Part shown: positions 1 to 8,157 of the stretch, piece by piece
How positions within the stretch are numbered: the first letter of the stretch is position 1
How the letters are laid out: the number at the start of each line of letters is the position of its first letter
From: Nitrospira sp.
GTDB lineage: Bacteria > Nitrospirota > Nitrospiria > Nitrospirales > Nitrospiraceae
DNA length: 54,723 nucleotides
Reading direction: 5' to 3'
Assembly: GCA_005116945.1 (NCBI GenBank)
Contig: SWDH01000028.1
Coordinates: 83,158 to 137,880, forward strand
Position numbers and translations under genes: made by a program
Notes under the pieces: generated by a model
The model's input: only the letters and a program-made list of their open reading frames with translations
Database searches by the model: none
Told to the model about the DNA's origin: nothing

Positions 1-764
1 TAGACCTGGAGCCCCAAGGTCCGTTGGAGGCTGCGAAATGCCGTCCATTCGCTACCGTTATCCACGGTGAGCGTCCGCCTCACCTGCCGCGGGAGCGGCT
101 GCAGGATTTTTCGCGTGACGGCCGTGACCTCCGCAGCAGTCCGGCGTGACACCTTCGCTGCAAGGAGAAAGCGACTGCGCCGGTCCACATGTGTGGCCAC
201 GAAGCCGCTCTGGCCTCGACCGACCACCAGATCCCCTTCCCAGTCTCCAATACGCCCTCGGCGGTGGGCGATGGCCGGTCGGTCTGCCAGAGACACTCGT
301 CCTCTGATGCGTGGAGCACGCGGCCCACTACCATAGCGTTTCCGACGCCGACGATGGTGGCGGAGGTACCGGGACCAGGAACCGCCCGTACGGTGATCTT
401 CTGCCAGCCACATATAGATCGTTTGATGGCTGATACGCATTGCAGACGCGTGGGGATAGTCGAGCCGCACACGGTGGGCAATCTGTTCTGGCGACCATCG
501 GCACTGCAGTTTCTCCTGCACATACGTCGCCAACACACCACTCGTCAGACATGAATGTCGAACGGCACGGCGGCGGCGTTGCGCATCACGATGGGCCCAG
601 TAGCCGGCATAAGCCCCGGTTCCATCGCTGTTCCGGCGCAGTTCGCGACTGATGGTACTGGGGGCACGACCCAGTTGGGTCGCAATGTCACGGATGGACC
701 AGCCGAGGATCCACATCGGGGCCATCATCGACCGCTCTTCTAAGGTGAGGTGCTGATAGGGCAT
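1..764 (-). CDS. IS30-family transposase, 3' end cut by window edge
   Basis: An open frame begins with ATG at 764 and runs without a stop to the left edge, giving 254 codons. The N-terminus has the IS30 helix-turn-helix style (LTLEERSMM, then IRDIATQLGRAPSTISRELR). Further on are IGDWEGDLVVG, which carries the first catalytic Asp, and LTVDNGSEW, which carries the second. The third acidic residue of the DDE triad would lie beyond the edge. The enzyme would cut and join the ends of its own insertion sequence. It lies just beyond a truncated integron attC remnant, so it belongs to the mobile part of the island. The right terminal inverted repeat should lie near 790-880 but I could not define it. 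The reading frame shows no internal damage. Confidence 0.9.
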   Translation of the reverse strand, partial: MPYQHLTLEERSMMAPMWILGWSIRDIATQLGRAPSTISRELRRNSDGTGAYAGYWAHRDAQRRRRAVRHSCLTSGVLATYVQEKLQCRWSPEQIAHRVRLDYPHASAMRISHQTIYMWLAEDHRTGGSWSRYLRHHRRRRKRYGSGPRAPRIRGRVSLADRPAIAHRRGRIGDWEGDLVVGRGQSGFVATHVDRRSRFLLAAKVSRRTAAEVTAVTRKILQPLPRQVRRTLTVDNGSEWTAFRSLQRTLGLQV

Positions 765-907
765 GGCAGACTCCTCTTCGCTGGAGGTGACGCGTCTGTC
801 CCACTCTATCGTACAGCCCCACCCAAATCCCCTCGTCGCTGCCGGTGTTGCACTTGTAATTAGAATTCACCAATCACCAGGCCAGAAAAGACTCCCGACC
901 CCTTTTA

Positions 908-949
908 TTCCGCAGCGCGGAAGCGTCCGCTCGATTGGCTGGTTAAAGC
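908..949 (-). other. truncated attC-like half-site after the phosphatase cassette
   Basis: On the minus strand the phosphatase stop codon sits inside a TTTAAC box that resembles an attC R'' box. It is followed by a GC-rich arm and the small palindrome TTCCGC-GCT-GCGGAA. The expected complementary second half and GTTRRRY box are missing. Instead the sequence switches to an AAAAGGGGTCGGGAG motif of the kind seen beside REP-associated transposases. I read this as an attC cut in half by a later insertion or deletion. Confidence 0.45.
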
Positions 950-1449
950 GCACCTGCACGACCTGCAATGAACCTTTTCACCCATTCCCTTTGTTCATAG
1001 GATTCTGGCATGACGCATCCGCGCGACACACGTAGCAAATGGAAAACGTCCGAGACCGGGATCCCAATCTGGTTGAGTACACACGCAGCGATGATTCCAG
1101 TACGCCCTATTCCCGCATAGCAATGTATGGCCACAGCTTTACCCGCAACCAGACTTGCATGAATACTATCAATTAAGAGTGCTGCGTCTTGTTCCGAGCT
1201 AGGGATTCCATGGTCTGGAATGGGAAACGACAGGAATTCAATGCCGAACGTTTCGCAGATCGCCGACTCCTCCGCAACACCGTAATTGTCGGCCTCGCGC
1301 GGCTGGAGCAAGGAAGCGACCACCTCGACTCCAGCGTTGCGCCACGTGGCAACCTGTTCTTTGAGGTCTATGGTTCGAATAGGGCACGATGTGAGTGCGA
1401 GTCGGTGCGGGACTATGTGCTGGACCCAGTGGAGCTTCGGATCGAACAT
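943..1449 (-). CDS. dual-specificity/tyrosine phosphatase family protein, integron-cassette gene
   Basis: This 168-residue protein carries the cysteine-phosphatase signature HCYAGIGRTG, with nucleophile Cys110 and phosphate-binding Arg116. A plausible general acid is Asp79 in the loop PIPDHGIPS. That matches compact DUSP/PTP-like phosphatases, which hydrolyse phospho-Tyr/Ser/Thr or related phosphate esters. The true substrate cannot be told. There is no signal peptide, so it should be cytoplasmic. The ATG lies 6 bases after the attC at 1456-1514 and the stop codon is inside an attC-like box. Such tight packing is typical of an integron gene cassette. It probably relied on a promoter outside the cassette, because there is no room for its own. 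The frame is intact. Confidence 0.85.
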   Translation of the reverse strand: MFDPKLHWVQHIVPHRLALTSCPIRTIDLKEQVATWRNAGVEVVASLLQPREADNYGVAEESAICETFGIEFLSFPIPDHGIPSSEQDAALLIDSIHASLVAGKAVAIHCYAGIGRTGIIAACVLNQIGIPVSDVFHLLRVSRGCVMPESYEQREWVKRFIAGRAGAL

Positions 1450-1455
1450 AGGTGC

Positions 1456-1514
1456 GCTCTAACGTTTGAGTTCACCGGCCGCCGAAGGCAGCCCGGTGCA
1501 ACGAAGGGTTAGGC
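1456..1514 (-). other. attC recombination site (59-base element)
   Basis: Read on the minus strand, the site starts with GCCTAAC (fits RYYYAAC) and ends with GTTAGAG (fits GTTRRRY except its last base). Inside, CCGGTG and CACCGG pair around a GC-rich centre containing GCCTTCGGC. The total length is 59 bases, the classical size. The ORF before it reads into the site and stops there, and the next gene starts 6 bases after it. This is how integron cassettes are arranged. No integrase gene is visible in the window. Confidence 0.75.
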
Positions 1515-1771
1515 GTTCCGTCAGAATCTTGGATGCACCCCATAATCTTTGCTACCCATTCTCCGATGTAAATGAAATCGTGCGGCCAGACCTGATTGTC
1601 ATTCTCTCGGAACTGCCACACCGGTAATGTACCACTGAATACCATTGGGGTCAGAGTGTATTTTCTGAACGCAGCTCGTGAACAATGAGCCATGCCGTTG
1701 TCACAATCAATCATGAGGACGGGCCCATGTCTCGCAGGTTCCAGTGCCAGCCAGCAAACCGGCTTTCCCAA
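1472..1771 (-). pseudogene. hypothetical cassette ORF ending inside attC, probably truncated
   Basis: This 99-codon frame has no recognisable domain. Its last 14 codons (TPNPSLHRAAFGGR) are simply the translation of the attC site, a common feature of cassette genes. The middle part (FIYIGEWVAKIMG) looks like ordinary protein. The first 40 or so residues cross a GGGGTCAGAG motif at 1647-1656 and probably do not belong to the original gene. An alternative start is the Met at about 1645. I take it as the 3' end of a cassette gene whose 5' part was replaced. Function unknown. Confidence 0.4.
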
Positions 1772-1846
1772 ATCGATCCACCTAGCGTCTGGGACGAATC
1801 ACCAGCTCAACCCCTTCAATCATCCTCGAAATCGCGCTCTGACCCC
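1647..1846. repeat. inverted pair of GGGGTCAGAG motifs (REP-transposase scar)
   Basis: GGGGTCAGAG occurs on the plus strand at 1647-1656 and on the minus strand at 1846-1837. They frame about 180 bases with no convincing gene. A related AGGGTCAGAG lies at 3948-3957, at the end of the broken REP-associated transposase, and a GGGGTCGGGAG lies at 893-903. Motifs of this type commonly border Y1-transposase elements. The pair probably marks a former insertion. The rest, up to the CHAT gene end at 2006, shows nothing recognisable. Confidence 0.4.
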
Positions 1847-2005
1847 TATTCTTTTGCGTCTCTCGGGACGATACGGATCTCCCCTTATCAGGGTCGCCGC
1901 GGTGAGGCGCTCATGACCGCTGCCCCCTCGGTACAGAAGGAATGGGTTGCTCCGAGTGGTGAAGTGAAGATCGAGTGAATTTCAGCCGTAGGACATTATG
2001 ACTAG

Positions 2006-3745
2006 CTAGTTATTACTGGGTGGTGCCACCTGGACCCGCTTCTCTTCAGCGCGGGAAACAACCTCGTCGTCCAGCTTGCTGAGCAAATCGTCGATATTGC
2101 GGTAGCGCAAAACCGGCTTCACGACGTTCTCGCGGCGGAAAATATTGTCGGTGGTCGCGTAGGGTTTACCGGTCTGGTTTATGATTGGGACGACGGGGAC
2201 GGAAGCGTATTGGGGCACGATCGCCTGCAGTTCGGCCTGGATACTCTTTGGTTCGCTCAAGTCCGCGACAATGAAGCGCGAGAGCGATGCAAACGCGGTG
2301 ATGGATTCAATCAAATCCCGTTCCTTCGGTTTATCGTAAACGAAAAGTTCCGGGATATAATGGTTTGGATGTTGCCTAAGATGATCCTGGATGGCCTTGA
2401 GGACCTTGAGACGCCGCCCGGTGAATCGACCGAGGATCAGCACGCGGCACTTAATCGACTCCGAGGCTATTTCAGAGAAATTCATCTGGTCGAGCGTGCG
2501 AGCCTGTTCCTGGGTTCGCTCGATCGTTTCGTTGAAGTCGCGGCGAACTTCCTCTTGCCGCTCGTTCAATGTGCGCGAGGGTTGCCTTGGAAAGAGAAGC
2601 GACTGCGGAGAGGGCATGTAGACCATGAACAAGCCCCAATCGAACATTCCTTCGTTCTGCCCCCACCGCATCAGATGCAGGCGCGCTCTGGCGACAGCTT
2701 CATCGAGCGTCAATCCGACCGCCAACGACTCATAAAGCTTCGCGCAGAACTCGATGGAACTTTGGGAGCTGACCGCACCATTCACGCCCACAAGGGCGGG
2801 AAGCCCGGCATCGAGCATCGGTTTTACGACTGGCCAATATCCGCTGTTGCAGGCGCTGAAGACTGCAAAGCGAGTTCCCCACTTTTTCATTAGCTTCGCC
2901 AGGTCCGAAGAGTAGAGCTTCGGTGCATGGAAAAGAGAGGCGGTTGTGGGCATTTCCCGAACGAGGTAGGGGCGATCCTCCGAATCGAAATCGCAGTGGC
3001 CCGCGTAGTGGAAGATCGCAGCGTCGCGCCCGCTTTCGTGTTCAAAGGCAGCCTTATCGGTGGCCACGAAGAATTCAGGCGCTATGAACTTTGCAACCGG
3101 CTTCAAGGCCTCACGCAGCAGCGAATATTCCTGGTAGACCTGCCAGCCGTCCTTTCCACCCTCCCAAAGAGTCCCAGCAAACGCGAAACCACGATCATTT
3201 TCCAAAGGTTTGAGAGCGATGACGGGATTCGCTTGTTGACGCACCAAAGAGATGCGCGGATCTAGCAGAAGAAACGACGACATGGCGTTGTCGTGGCGGC
3301 GATCGGGCCTGAGGACATATTCCCACGGCAGGTCCACCAGAGTTTCATCCAGCGCCAGCCGAATTCTAACGCCGCCCTTAAGGTGATTCATCGCATTGGC
3401 CAGACTCTGCGCGAATAATCTATAGACGGGTGCCGGAAAGAGGACGGGACAAAGCTCCTTCCCAATCTGTGCTGCTTCGTCCATTTGGATGGTCATGCGC
3501 CCCGCGCCGCCGGTGACCATGTTGCTGCGGAAACTGTCGCGAATTTTGTCGGCAAGAGCGGCCGGGAAGTCGATGGGCGCACTCTTGGCCATTTTGCCAG
3601 CTGAAGATGCAGCGACGCGGATTGAAATACGGCTGCGGCTTTTTCGCGCTCCCTCGATAACAAAGTCCGCGTAGTCGGTTGCGCCGGTGCTTGCTGCGGG
3701 GGTGGCTATGCGGCCCTGGAAGTTTGGTCGAATTGAAATGGCCAT
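2006..3745 (-). CDS. CHAT-domain protease with C-terminal TIR/deoxyribosyltransferase-like domain
   Basis: The protein has 579 residues. Residues 1-180 form the usual CHAT-associated N-terminal region (LPWEYVLRP, LLDPRISLVR). Residues 185-385 are the caspase-like CHAT fold, with dyad His250 in HYAGHCDF and Cys299 in FSACNSG. After a charged linker, residues 430-560 form a Rossmann-type module (CRVLILGRF, then FIVADLSEP) resembling TIR-like or nucleoside deoxyribosyltransferase-like sensor domains. The start is firm: AAAGGAG lies 8 bases before the ATG. CHAT proteases act as regulated peptidases in bacterial conflict and cell-death systems. The target here is unknown. The neighbourhood of cassettes, transposases and a possible nuclease fits a defence island. 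It could also be a solitary signalling protease. Confidence 0.85.
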   Translation of the reverse strand: MAISIRPNFQGRIATPAASTGATDYADFVIEGARKSRSRISIRVAASSAGKMAKSAPIDFPAALADKIRDSFRSNMVTGGAGRMTIQMDEAAQIGKELCPVLFPAPVYRLFAQSLANAMNHLKGGVRIRLALDETLVDLPWEYVLRPDRRHDNAMSSFLLLDPRISLVRQQANPVIALKPLENDRGFAFAGTLWEGGKDGWQVYQEYSLLREALKPVAKFIAPEFFVATDKAAFEHESGRDAAIFHYAGHCDFDSEDRPYLVREMPTTASLFHAPKLYSSDLAKLMKKWGTRFAVFSACNSGYWPVVKPMLDAGLPALVGVNGAVSSQSSIEFCAKLYESLAVGLTLDEAVARARLHLMRWGQNEGMFDWGLFMVYMPSPQSLLFPRQPSRTLNERQEEVRRDFNETIERTQEQARTLDQMNFSEIASESIKCRVLILGRFTGRRLKVLKAIQDHLRQHPNHYIPELFVYDKPKERDLIESITAFASLSRFIVADLSEPKSIQAELQAIVPQYASVPVVPIINQTGKPYATTDNIFRRENVVKPVLRYRNIDDLLSKLDDEVVSRAEEKRVQVAPPSNN

Positions 3746-3803
3746 TTTGAACTCCTTTAGACAGCCGAGTGATCATCAGTGCTATCTCAGCTGATTAATT
3801 GGA

Positions 3804-3809
3804 ATTATA
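3804..3809 (-). promoter_or_regulatory. possible -10 box for the CHAT gene
   Basis: The minus strand carries a perfect TATAAT about 60 bases upstream of the CHAT start codon. It overlaps the stop codon of the DUF4279 scrap. No good -35 box is found at standard spacing, so activity is uncertain. Confidence 0.35.
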
Positions 3810-3946
3810 GCTGCCGCGTTTTTGCAATGCGATGATACCGGCCGAGCAGCTCATCGCCCTTCCGAAAGGCATTCGTGGGCTGATGGCCGAGGGCGCGGCT
3901 GATCTCCAGTGGGTCAATATCGTCCCCAAAGAAGCGGTAACGAAAA
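3805..3946 (-). pseudogene. DUF4279-like gene fragment
   Basis: A minus-strand frame of about 46 codons ends at 3805. It contains FRYRFFGDDIDPLEISRALG followed by HQPTNAFRKGDELLG. The pattern of a short strand, a 'D.DP.EIS..LG..PT...RKGD' motif and a turn matches the beginning of DUF4279 proteins. It has no start codon and is cut off exactly where the transposase end motif begins, so it is a remnant. DUF4279 proteins are often immunity or antitoxin-like neighbours in accessory DNA, but nothing about function can be claimed here. Confidence 0.5.
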
Positions 3947-3951
3947 TAGGG

Positions 3952-4401
3952 TCAGAGAACAATTTCCTGGCGAGCCACTCCTTTGGGCCGTCCCCGAGTT
4001 TCCCCGATCAATCGTCTCCCGACCTTCCCACCAATTTCCGCCTGAAACGATTCACTTTCGACCACTCGCCCCTGCTGCGTCGCTGTCCGGATGCTATCCC
4101 ATTCACCGCCAGACACCGAGGCCTCGAGCCACTCGGCATAGATCATTGCGCGGGCCTCTGGACTATTTCCCAATGTGGTGTACCAAGGATCCTCATCAAG
4201 CAACGGATCTGGCCGCCCTAGAGCACGTCCGTGATAGCTGCTCCATCGGGAGTCGCGCGGGTGGCCGACCATTCCCGCACGGACGGGGTTCAATTCAATG
4301 TACCGGCTACATGCGATCAGATATTCATTACGACTCACCACCGCACTCTTGAAACGCCCTTCCCATAAGGTGCCTGTTCGTTCATATGTGTCATTGAGTA
4401 C
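3952..4401 (-). pseudogene. REP-associated tyrosine transposase (RAYT/TnpA_REP), 5' truncated
   Basis: The frame is open for 150 codons from 4401. It contains the family's C-terminal landmarks: TYERTGTLWEGRFKSAVV, then RYIELNPVRAGMV and SSYHGRALG. The N-terminal half, with the catalytic HUH motif, is missing, and a stop lies just upstream at 4404-4402. The stop codon at 3952 runs into the GGGTCAGAG motif that borders such elements. The intact enzyme is a single-strand Y1 transposase that moves REP hairpins. This copy cannot be active. It separates the DUF4279 scrap from the next gene. Confidence 0.8.
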
Positions 4402-4413
4402 TTAGAGCCCCTG

Positions 4414-4980
4414 CTACCAGCCCTCTATTGCGCCCGATGAGGCAACTGTGAGAATTCGGATTCCGGTACGGCGAATAAGCGGAGCATTGCGCCAGCCCTC
4501 CGCCAGTTCTCGGAAGCGCTCGCCGGCAGGAACCGCCACGGCCAATAGGGCATTGTCAGGGACTTCCTCGATGGTCAGCAACTGCCCCAATGCTTCGCGT
4601 AGCAATGGATATTCGGCGGAACTCTTGGACCTGGTGAGTGGTCCTTTTTTAGCTTCAGCGATGAACATGTGCCCGGTGCCGAGAGTTGTGGTTACGTCAC
4701 CCAAGCCGGATTTGGAGTGAACGTAAATTTGGACGCTTGCCCTGGGATTGACGTACACGCCTTGCCAACGTGCGGTTGTTGATTCGGCGAGCCACCCGAG
4801 CTGTCGCATGAATGCTACAATATTGAAGTGTTCGGTCTGTCCGACTTTTACTTGTGCTCCGTCGATCGCAACAGAAATCGGAGTCGTTGCGCGACCTGAA
4901 GAGGCTAAGTGCACAGCGAGACGAAGACTCACTTCAGCCTCGGACATGCGCGCGTCGAACGAAATAAATGCTCCCTCCAA
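4414..4980 (-). CDS. hypothetical protein, possible PD-(D/E)xK nuclease fold
   Basis: This 188-residue protein was not recognised as a named family. In the middle, Asp95 (SGLGD) is followed by FIAEAKKG, giving Glu109-x-Lys111. That spacing and the following helix (LLREALGQLL) resemble the PD-(D/E)xK nuclease core. The C-terminal strand-helix pattern (LLAVAVP, FRELAEGW, GIRILTV) fits the same fold. If so, it would cut nucleic acid and could be a defence or restriction component. The coordinates use a TTG codon. An internal ATG at 4947 is an equally likely start. It ends 10 bases before the broken RAYT, and a hairpin repeat lies upstream. Confidence 0.6.
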   Translation of the reverse strand: MEGAFISFDARMSEAEVSLRLAVHLASSGRATTPISVAIDGAQVKVGQTEHFNIVAFMRQLGWLAESTTARWQGVYVNPRASVQIYVHSKSGLGDVTTTLGTGHMFIAEAKKGPLTRSKSSAEYPLLREALGQLLTIEEVPDNALLAVAVPAGERFRELAEGWRNAPLIRRTGIRILTVASSGAIEGW

Positions 4981-5000
4981 GCTCGCTCGTTATCTCTCAG

Positions 5001-5095
5001 GGATGGGGGCTGATTGATCTTCCACTGCGCGCGTCCAACGAGGGCCTTCTGAGGCCGCGCGTTGCGCGAGCACAGAAGATCATCAGCCTTCATCC
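5001..5095. repeat. intergenic hairpin repeat, type A copy 1
   Basis: A 45-base core (5025-5069, starting CTGCGCGCGTCCAACGAGGG) is flanked by arms at 5001-5022 and 5075-5095 that pair with each other (GGCTGATTGATCTTC against GAAGATCATCAGCC). The same core occurs identically at 9981-10025 and in altered form at 7955-7999, but with different arms. It directly follows the cysNC stop codon and may act as a terminator or RNA-stabilising structure. Confidence 0.75.
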
Positions 5096-5102
5096 CCTCC
5101 TG

Positions 5103-6947
5103 CTAGATCGAATACTGAAAGATCGGCTTCGCCCCAATCGCTTGAGCCAGGACTCCACGGCGCTTGAGCTCTTCAAGAATCCGTCGTGTCGCCGTATCAA
5201 AATCCGTCGGGCCTGACAGCACGATATCCGTATTGGGCGGGGCTTCTTCGGGCGTCTTGCTCATGTGGACGGCGATCACCGGGACCGGATGGACGAGTGT
5301 GCGGATGACCTGTGCCGCTTCGACATAGGCCATGCCGAAGGGATTGGTCGTCGAGACGACAATCAGTCCAGTATCGACTAATAGCCGGGCCACCTCGCCA
5401 TAGCGGCGAGCCATCTCAGCCGCCTGACCTCGTTCTCCCTGCGAAAGATCTGCATCGAGACCGCGGCGGAGATTCTCTCCGTCGAGCAGATACGCATGCC
5501 GGCCATCAGCGACAAGCCTCGCCTCGATGGTCCTCGCCAGGAAAGACTTCCCTGTATGCCGCCCACCTGTCACCAGGACAATGGCGGCGCGGTGGCCATA
5601 CTGCTGTGCGCGATCCTCAACGCCGACTTGACCCTTCACCCAAGCAAAATCGCGCTGCCGCGCTTCTTCTCGGAGAAACTCCTGATCGTCATGGACCAGT
5701 TCTGTCACGATGCCACCACCGGCAATGTCGTACTCATCCACGAGCACGAACCGGCCAGTCGACTCAAATGAGGCTGAGAGGTCGAAGGCCATCGGCGTTT
5801 TGGTTCGAATGGTCAATTCAGCGACCTGATTCTTATTCACCACGTTGCTGCCTTGTTGCTGAGCCAGATCCATCGTGTCGATGATCCGGTGAATGGTCGC
5901 CACTTCACAATCCACTTCCTTCGTCGCCACTCTGAGCTGATAGCGCCGTCCACGTTCCAATGGCTTCCGGCCCAGCCAGAACACATTGGCTCGAAAGGCT
6001 GTCGACACGAGCGGGAGAGCATCTTGATGCGAAGCGACTTCTCCCCGCTCCACAAAGATCTGTTCATCGAGCGTGACACCGACCGACTGGCCTGCCTGGC
6101 CCTCTGTTGGTGGAGGATCGATGTTGAAGGCTTCGATGGACTTGACCGTCGCCCGTTTGTTCGACGGAGAAAACACGAGGGAATCGCCGACCTTCACTCG
6201 CCCGGCTGTGACCCGCCCTGTAATGATGCGGCGGGCGTCGAATTTATACACGTCTTGGATCGGCAGTCGCAGTGGCTGTTCGGAACGTCCTGGTTCCTTC
6301 CGAAAGGCACTGAGCGCGTCCAGCACGGTGGGGCCGCTGTACCACGGCATCTGCTCGCTCCGGTTGGCGATATTATCTCCGAGCTTGGCGCTGACCGGAA
6401 TAATCTGCTGGGGAACCGCCTTGAACTGCCCGAGGAACTCCCGATATTCCTTTTCAATCCCGTCGAAGACGTCCTGCCGATAACCGACCAGATCCATCTT
6501 GTTCACGACGACGGCAAACTGACGGACACCCAGAAGCGATAAGAGATAGCCGTGCTTCTTGGATTGTTCCTTCACGCCTTCCAAGGCATCGATCAACAGC
6601 AACGCCCCCTCGGCGCGCGCTGCTCCAGAGATCATGTTCTTGAGGAACTCTTTATGACCCGGCGCATCGATGATGATGTAGTACCGGCCCTTCCAGCCAA
6701 AGAAGGTCCGCGCCGTATCGATGGTGATACCCTGCTCCTGTTCTTCAAGAAACGCATCGAACAGGAACGCGTACTCGAATTCCTTCCCCTGCTGCCGACA
6801 GATCGCTTGAACCTTTTCAAGCTTGCCATCCGGCAACGACCCCGTGTCGGCATAGAGCCGCCCCAGCAGGGTAGACTTCCCATGGTCCACATGCCCGACG
6901 ATGACGATGTTCAGATTGTCCGATGGCTTTTGGGTTTGATTGTCCAT
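5103..6947 (-). CDS. cysNC: sulfate adenylyltransferase GTPase subunit fused to APS-kinase-like domain
   Basis: The protein has 614 residues. Residues 10-440 are the CysN GTPase: P-loop GHVDHGKS at 18-25, then [15 protein letters not shown] and NKMDLVG, plus the two beta-barrel domains. With CysD it makes adenosine phosphosulfate (APS) from ATP and sulfate, using GTP hydrolysis. From about 454 a CysC-like domain follows, with P-loop GGRHTGKS and [11 protein letters not shown]. It is only about 160 residues long. It lacks the FISP.R motif (here NPFGMAY) and the GLYKKARAG/FTGIDS.YE substrate lid, so APS kinase activity is doubtful. The operon also carries an APS reductase, which needs no PAPS. 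Last gene of the operon; the upstream spacer to cysD holds a hairpin repeat. Confidence 0.92.
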   Translation of the reverse strand: MDNQTQKPSDNLNIVIVGHVDHGKSTLLGRLYADTGSLPDGKLEKVQAICRQQGKEFEYAFLFDAFLEEQEQGITIDTARTFFGWKGRYYIIIDAPGHKEFLKNMISGAARAEGALLLIDALEGVKEQSKKHGYLLSLLGVRQFAVVVNKMDLVGYRQDVFDGIEKEYREFLGQFKAVPQQIIPVSAKLGDNIANRSEQMPWYSGPTVLDALSAFRKEPGRSEQPLRLPIQDVYKFDARRIITGRVTAGRVKVGDSLVFSPSNKRATVKSIEAFNIDPPPTEGQAGQSVGVTLDEQIFVERGEVASHQDALPLVSTAFRANVFWLGRKPLERGRRYQLRVATKEVDCEVATIHRIIDTMDLAQQQGSNVVNKNQVAELTIRTKTPMAFDLSASFESTGRFVLVDEYDIAGGGIVTELVHDDQEFLREEARQRDFAWVKGQVGVEDRAQQYGHRAAIVLVTGGRHTGKSFLARTIEARLVADGRHAYLLDGENLRRGLDADLSQGERGQAAEMARRYGEVARLLVDTGLIVVSTTNPFGMAYVEAAQVIRTLVHPVPVIAVHMSKTPEEAPPNTDIVLSGPTDFDTATRRILEELKRRGVLAQAIGAKPIFQYSI

Positions 6948-6963
6948 ATTCCTGTGCCTTATT

Positions 6964-7088
6964 GAGGATGATCAAAAAGACCCTCCAGCGAGGCCCGAGG
7001 CGAGTCGAAACCGGAGGCGTACCCTCTCGGGTACGTTGAGGATTTCGATGAGCCGAGAACGAAGCTGGGGGGCTTTTTCATCATCCTC
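6964..7088. repeat. intergenic hairpin repeat, type B copy 1
   Basis: Outer arms at 6964-6988 and 7064-7088 pair along almost their whole length (GAGGATGATCAAAAAG against CTTTTTCATCATCCTC). Inside are a small GTACC/GGGTACG hairpin and the words GAGAACGAAGCTGG shared with copies near 13330 and 13450. It fills the whole cysD-cysN spacer. Confidence 0.75.
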
Positions 7089-7089
7089 G

Positions 7090-7887
7090 TTACATGTAGC
7101 CGTCTTTGCGAAGCAACTCCATCCCCCGCCCTTCATCCTGCGCGCGGCCCGATCGCTCCGCGACCGTGGTGTGCCGCAACTCCTCAATGATGTCATCCAC
7201 GGATTTCGCGGTCGACTTGATCGGCGTCGTACAGGGCGCACAGCCGAGGCTGCGGTAACGGGTCCCGTCCCCTTTGTCGAGATAGAGATCGATGAAGGGA
7301 ATGTTTTCATACTTGATATATTCCCAGATGTTGATTTCCGTCCAGTCCAGCAGCGGATGGATTCGGATGTGCGTTCCAGGCGGAAACGTCGTCTTAAATT
7401 GATCCCAGAGTTCCGGCGGCTGATCACGGAAATCCCAATCGCCATGTTTGTCACGGGGCGAGAAATAGCGCTCCTTGGCTCTCGTCCCTTCCTCGTCTGC
7501 CCGTACACCGAGAATGATACCCGTGTAGCCCTTTTGCTCGATCAATTGTTTGAGCCCATTGGTTTTCAAGGCCGTACAGCAGGTCACGCGCCCCAGTGTA
7601 TGGTTCATCCCGGCCGCGAGGGCTTCCTTGTTTTGCCCCACGACCAACTTGAGACCCCACTCACGGGCGACGCGATCGCGGTATTCGATCATGGCGGGAA
7701 TTTTGTAACTCGTGTCGACGTGCAGGAGCGGGAAGGGAACGTGGCCGAAAAAGGCCTTCCTGGCCAGCCACAGCAACACGGTCGAATCTTTCCCCATCGA
7801 CCACAGCATGCCTAGATTGTCAAAATGCTTATAGGCTTCCCGAAGAATGTAGACGCTCTGGTCTTCTAGCTGACGAAGGTGTTGCAC
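7090..7887 (-). CDS. cysD: sulfate adenylyltransferase subunit 2
   Basis: The protein is 265 residues, slightly shorter than the common 300. It begins with the CysD signature [13 protein letters not shown] and has the PP-loop SMGKDS near residue 30 for binding ATP. It also has [35 protein letters not shown], and the C-terminal [10 protein letters not shown] segment. It catalyses adenylation of sulfate together with CysN, in the cytoplasm, as the first step of assimilation. It precedes cysNC with a 142-base spacer occupied by a paired repeat. The spacer to the TrpD-like gene before it holds nested repeats. No sign of damage. Confidence 0.95.
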   Translation of the reverse strand: MQHLRQLEDQSVYILREAYKHFDNLGMLWSMGKDSTVLLWLARKAFFGHVPFPLLHVDTSYKIPAMIEYRDRVAREWGLKLVVGQNKEALAAGMNHTLGRVTCCTALKTNGLKQLIEQKGYTGIILGVRADEEGTRAKERYFSPRDKHGDWDFRDQPPELWDQFKTTFPPGTHIRIHPLLDWTEINIWEYIKYENIPFIDLYLDKGDGTRYRSLGCAPCTTPIKSTAKSVDDIIEELRHTTVAERSGRAQDEGRGMELLRKDGYM

Positions 7888-7906
7888 GGATTCGATCCTC
7901 TCCTAG

Positions 7907-8075
7907 CAGGATGCTGAAAAAGTGGGAATGGGGTAGCTGGGATGATCCCCTTGCTCGCGCAACGCGCGGTCGCGGACTCCCCTCGTTGGACGCGCGCAGT
8001 TGGGATCATCCCACCCACCCCCTATAAACTGACCGCTCGCTGCGGCCTTGCCGGACGGCCATTTTGAGCATCCTG
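7907..8075. repeat. nested hairpin repeats: type B arms around type A copy 2
   Basis: Outer arms CAGGATGCTGAAAAAG at 7907 and TTTTGAGCATCCTG ending at 8075 belong to type B. Inside, arms at 7930-7949 and 8002-8021 pair in 18 of 20 positions (both carry GGGATGATCCC on one strand) and enclose a type A core in the opposite orientation to copies 1 and 3. The core differs from the others only in its central ten bases. It fills the spacer between the TrpD-like gene and cysD. Confidence 0.7.
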
Positions 8076-8157
8076 CGATTATTTTGCTATCATCGCCATA
8101 TCTAAGATTCAATTTACGCTTTATGTATAAACCAAGTTGCTCCGCAGCCTGCTATGC

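Noticed and set aside
1685-1978. 97-codon plus-strand frame in the island
   Set aside because: It crosses two transposase scar motifs and has no recognisable domain, although its end (PSGEVKIE) could be a gene tail.
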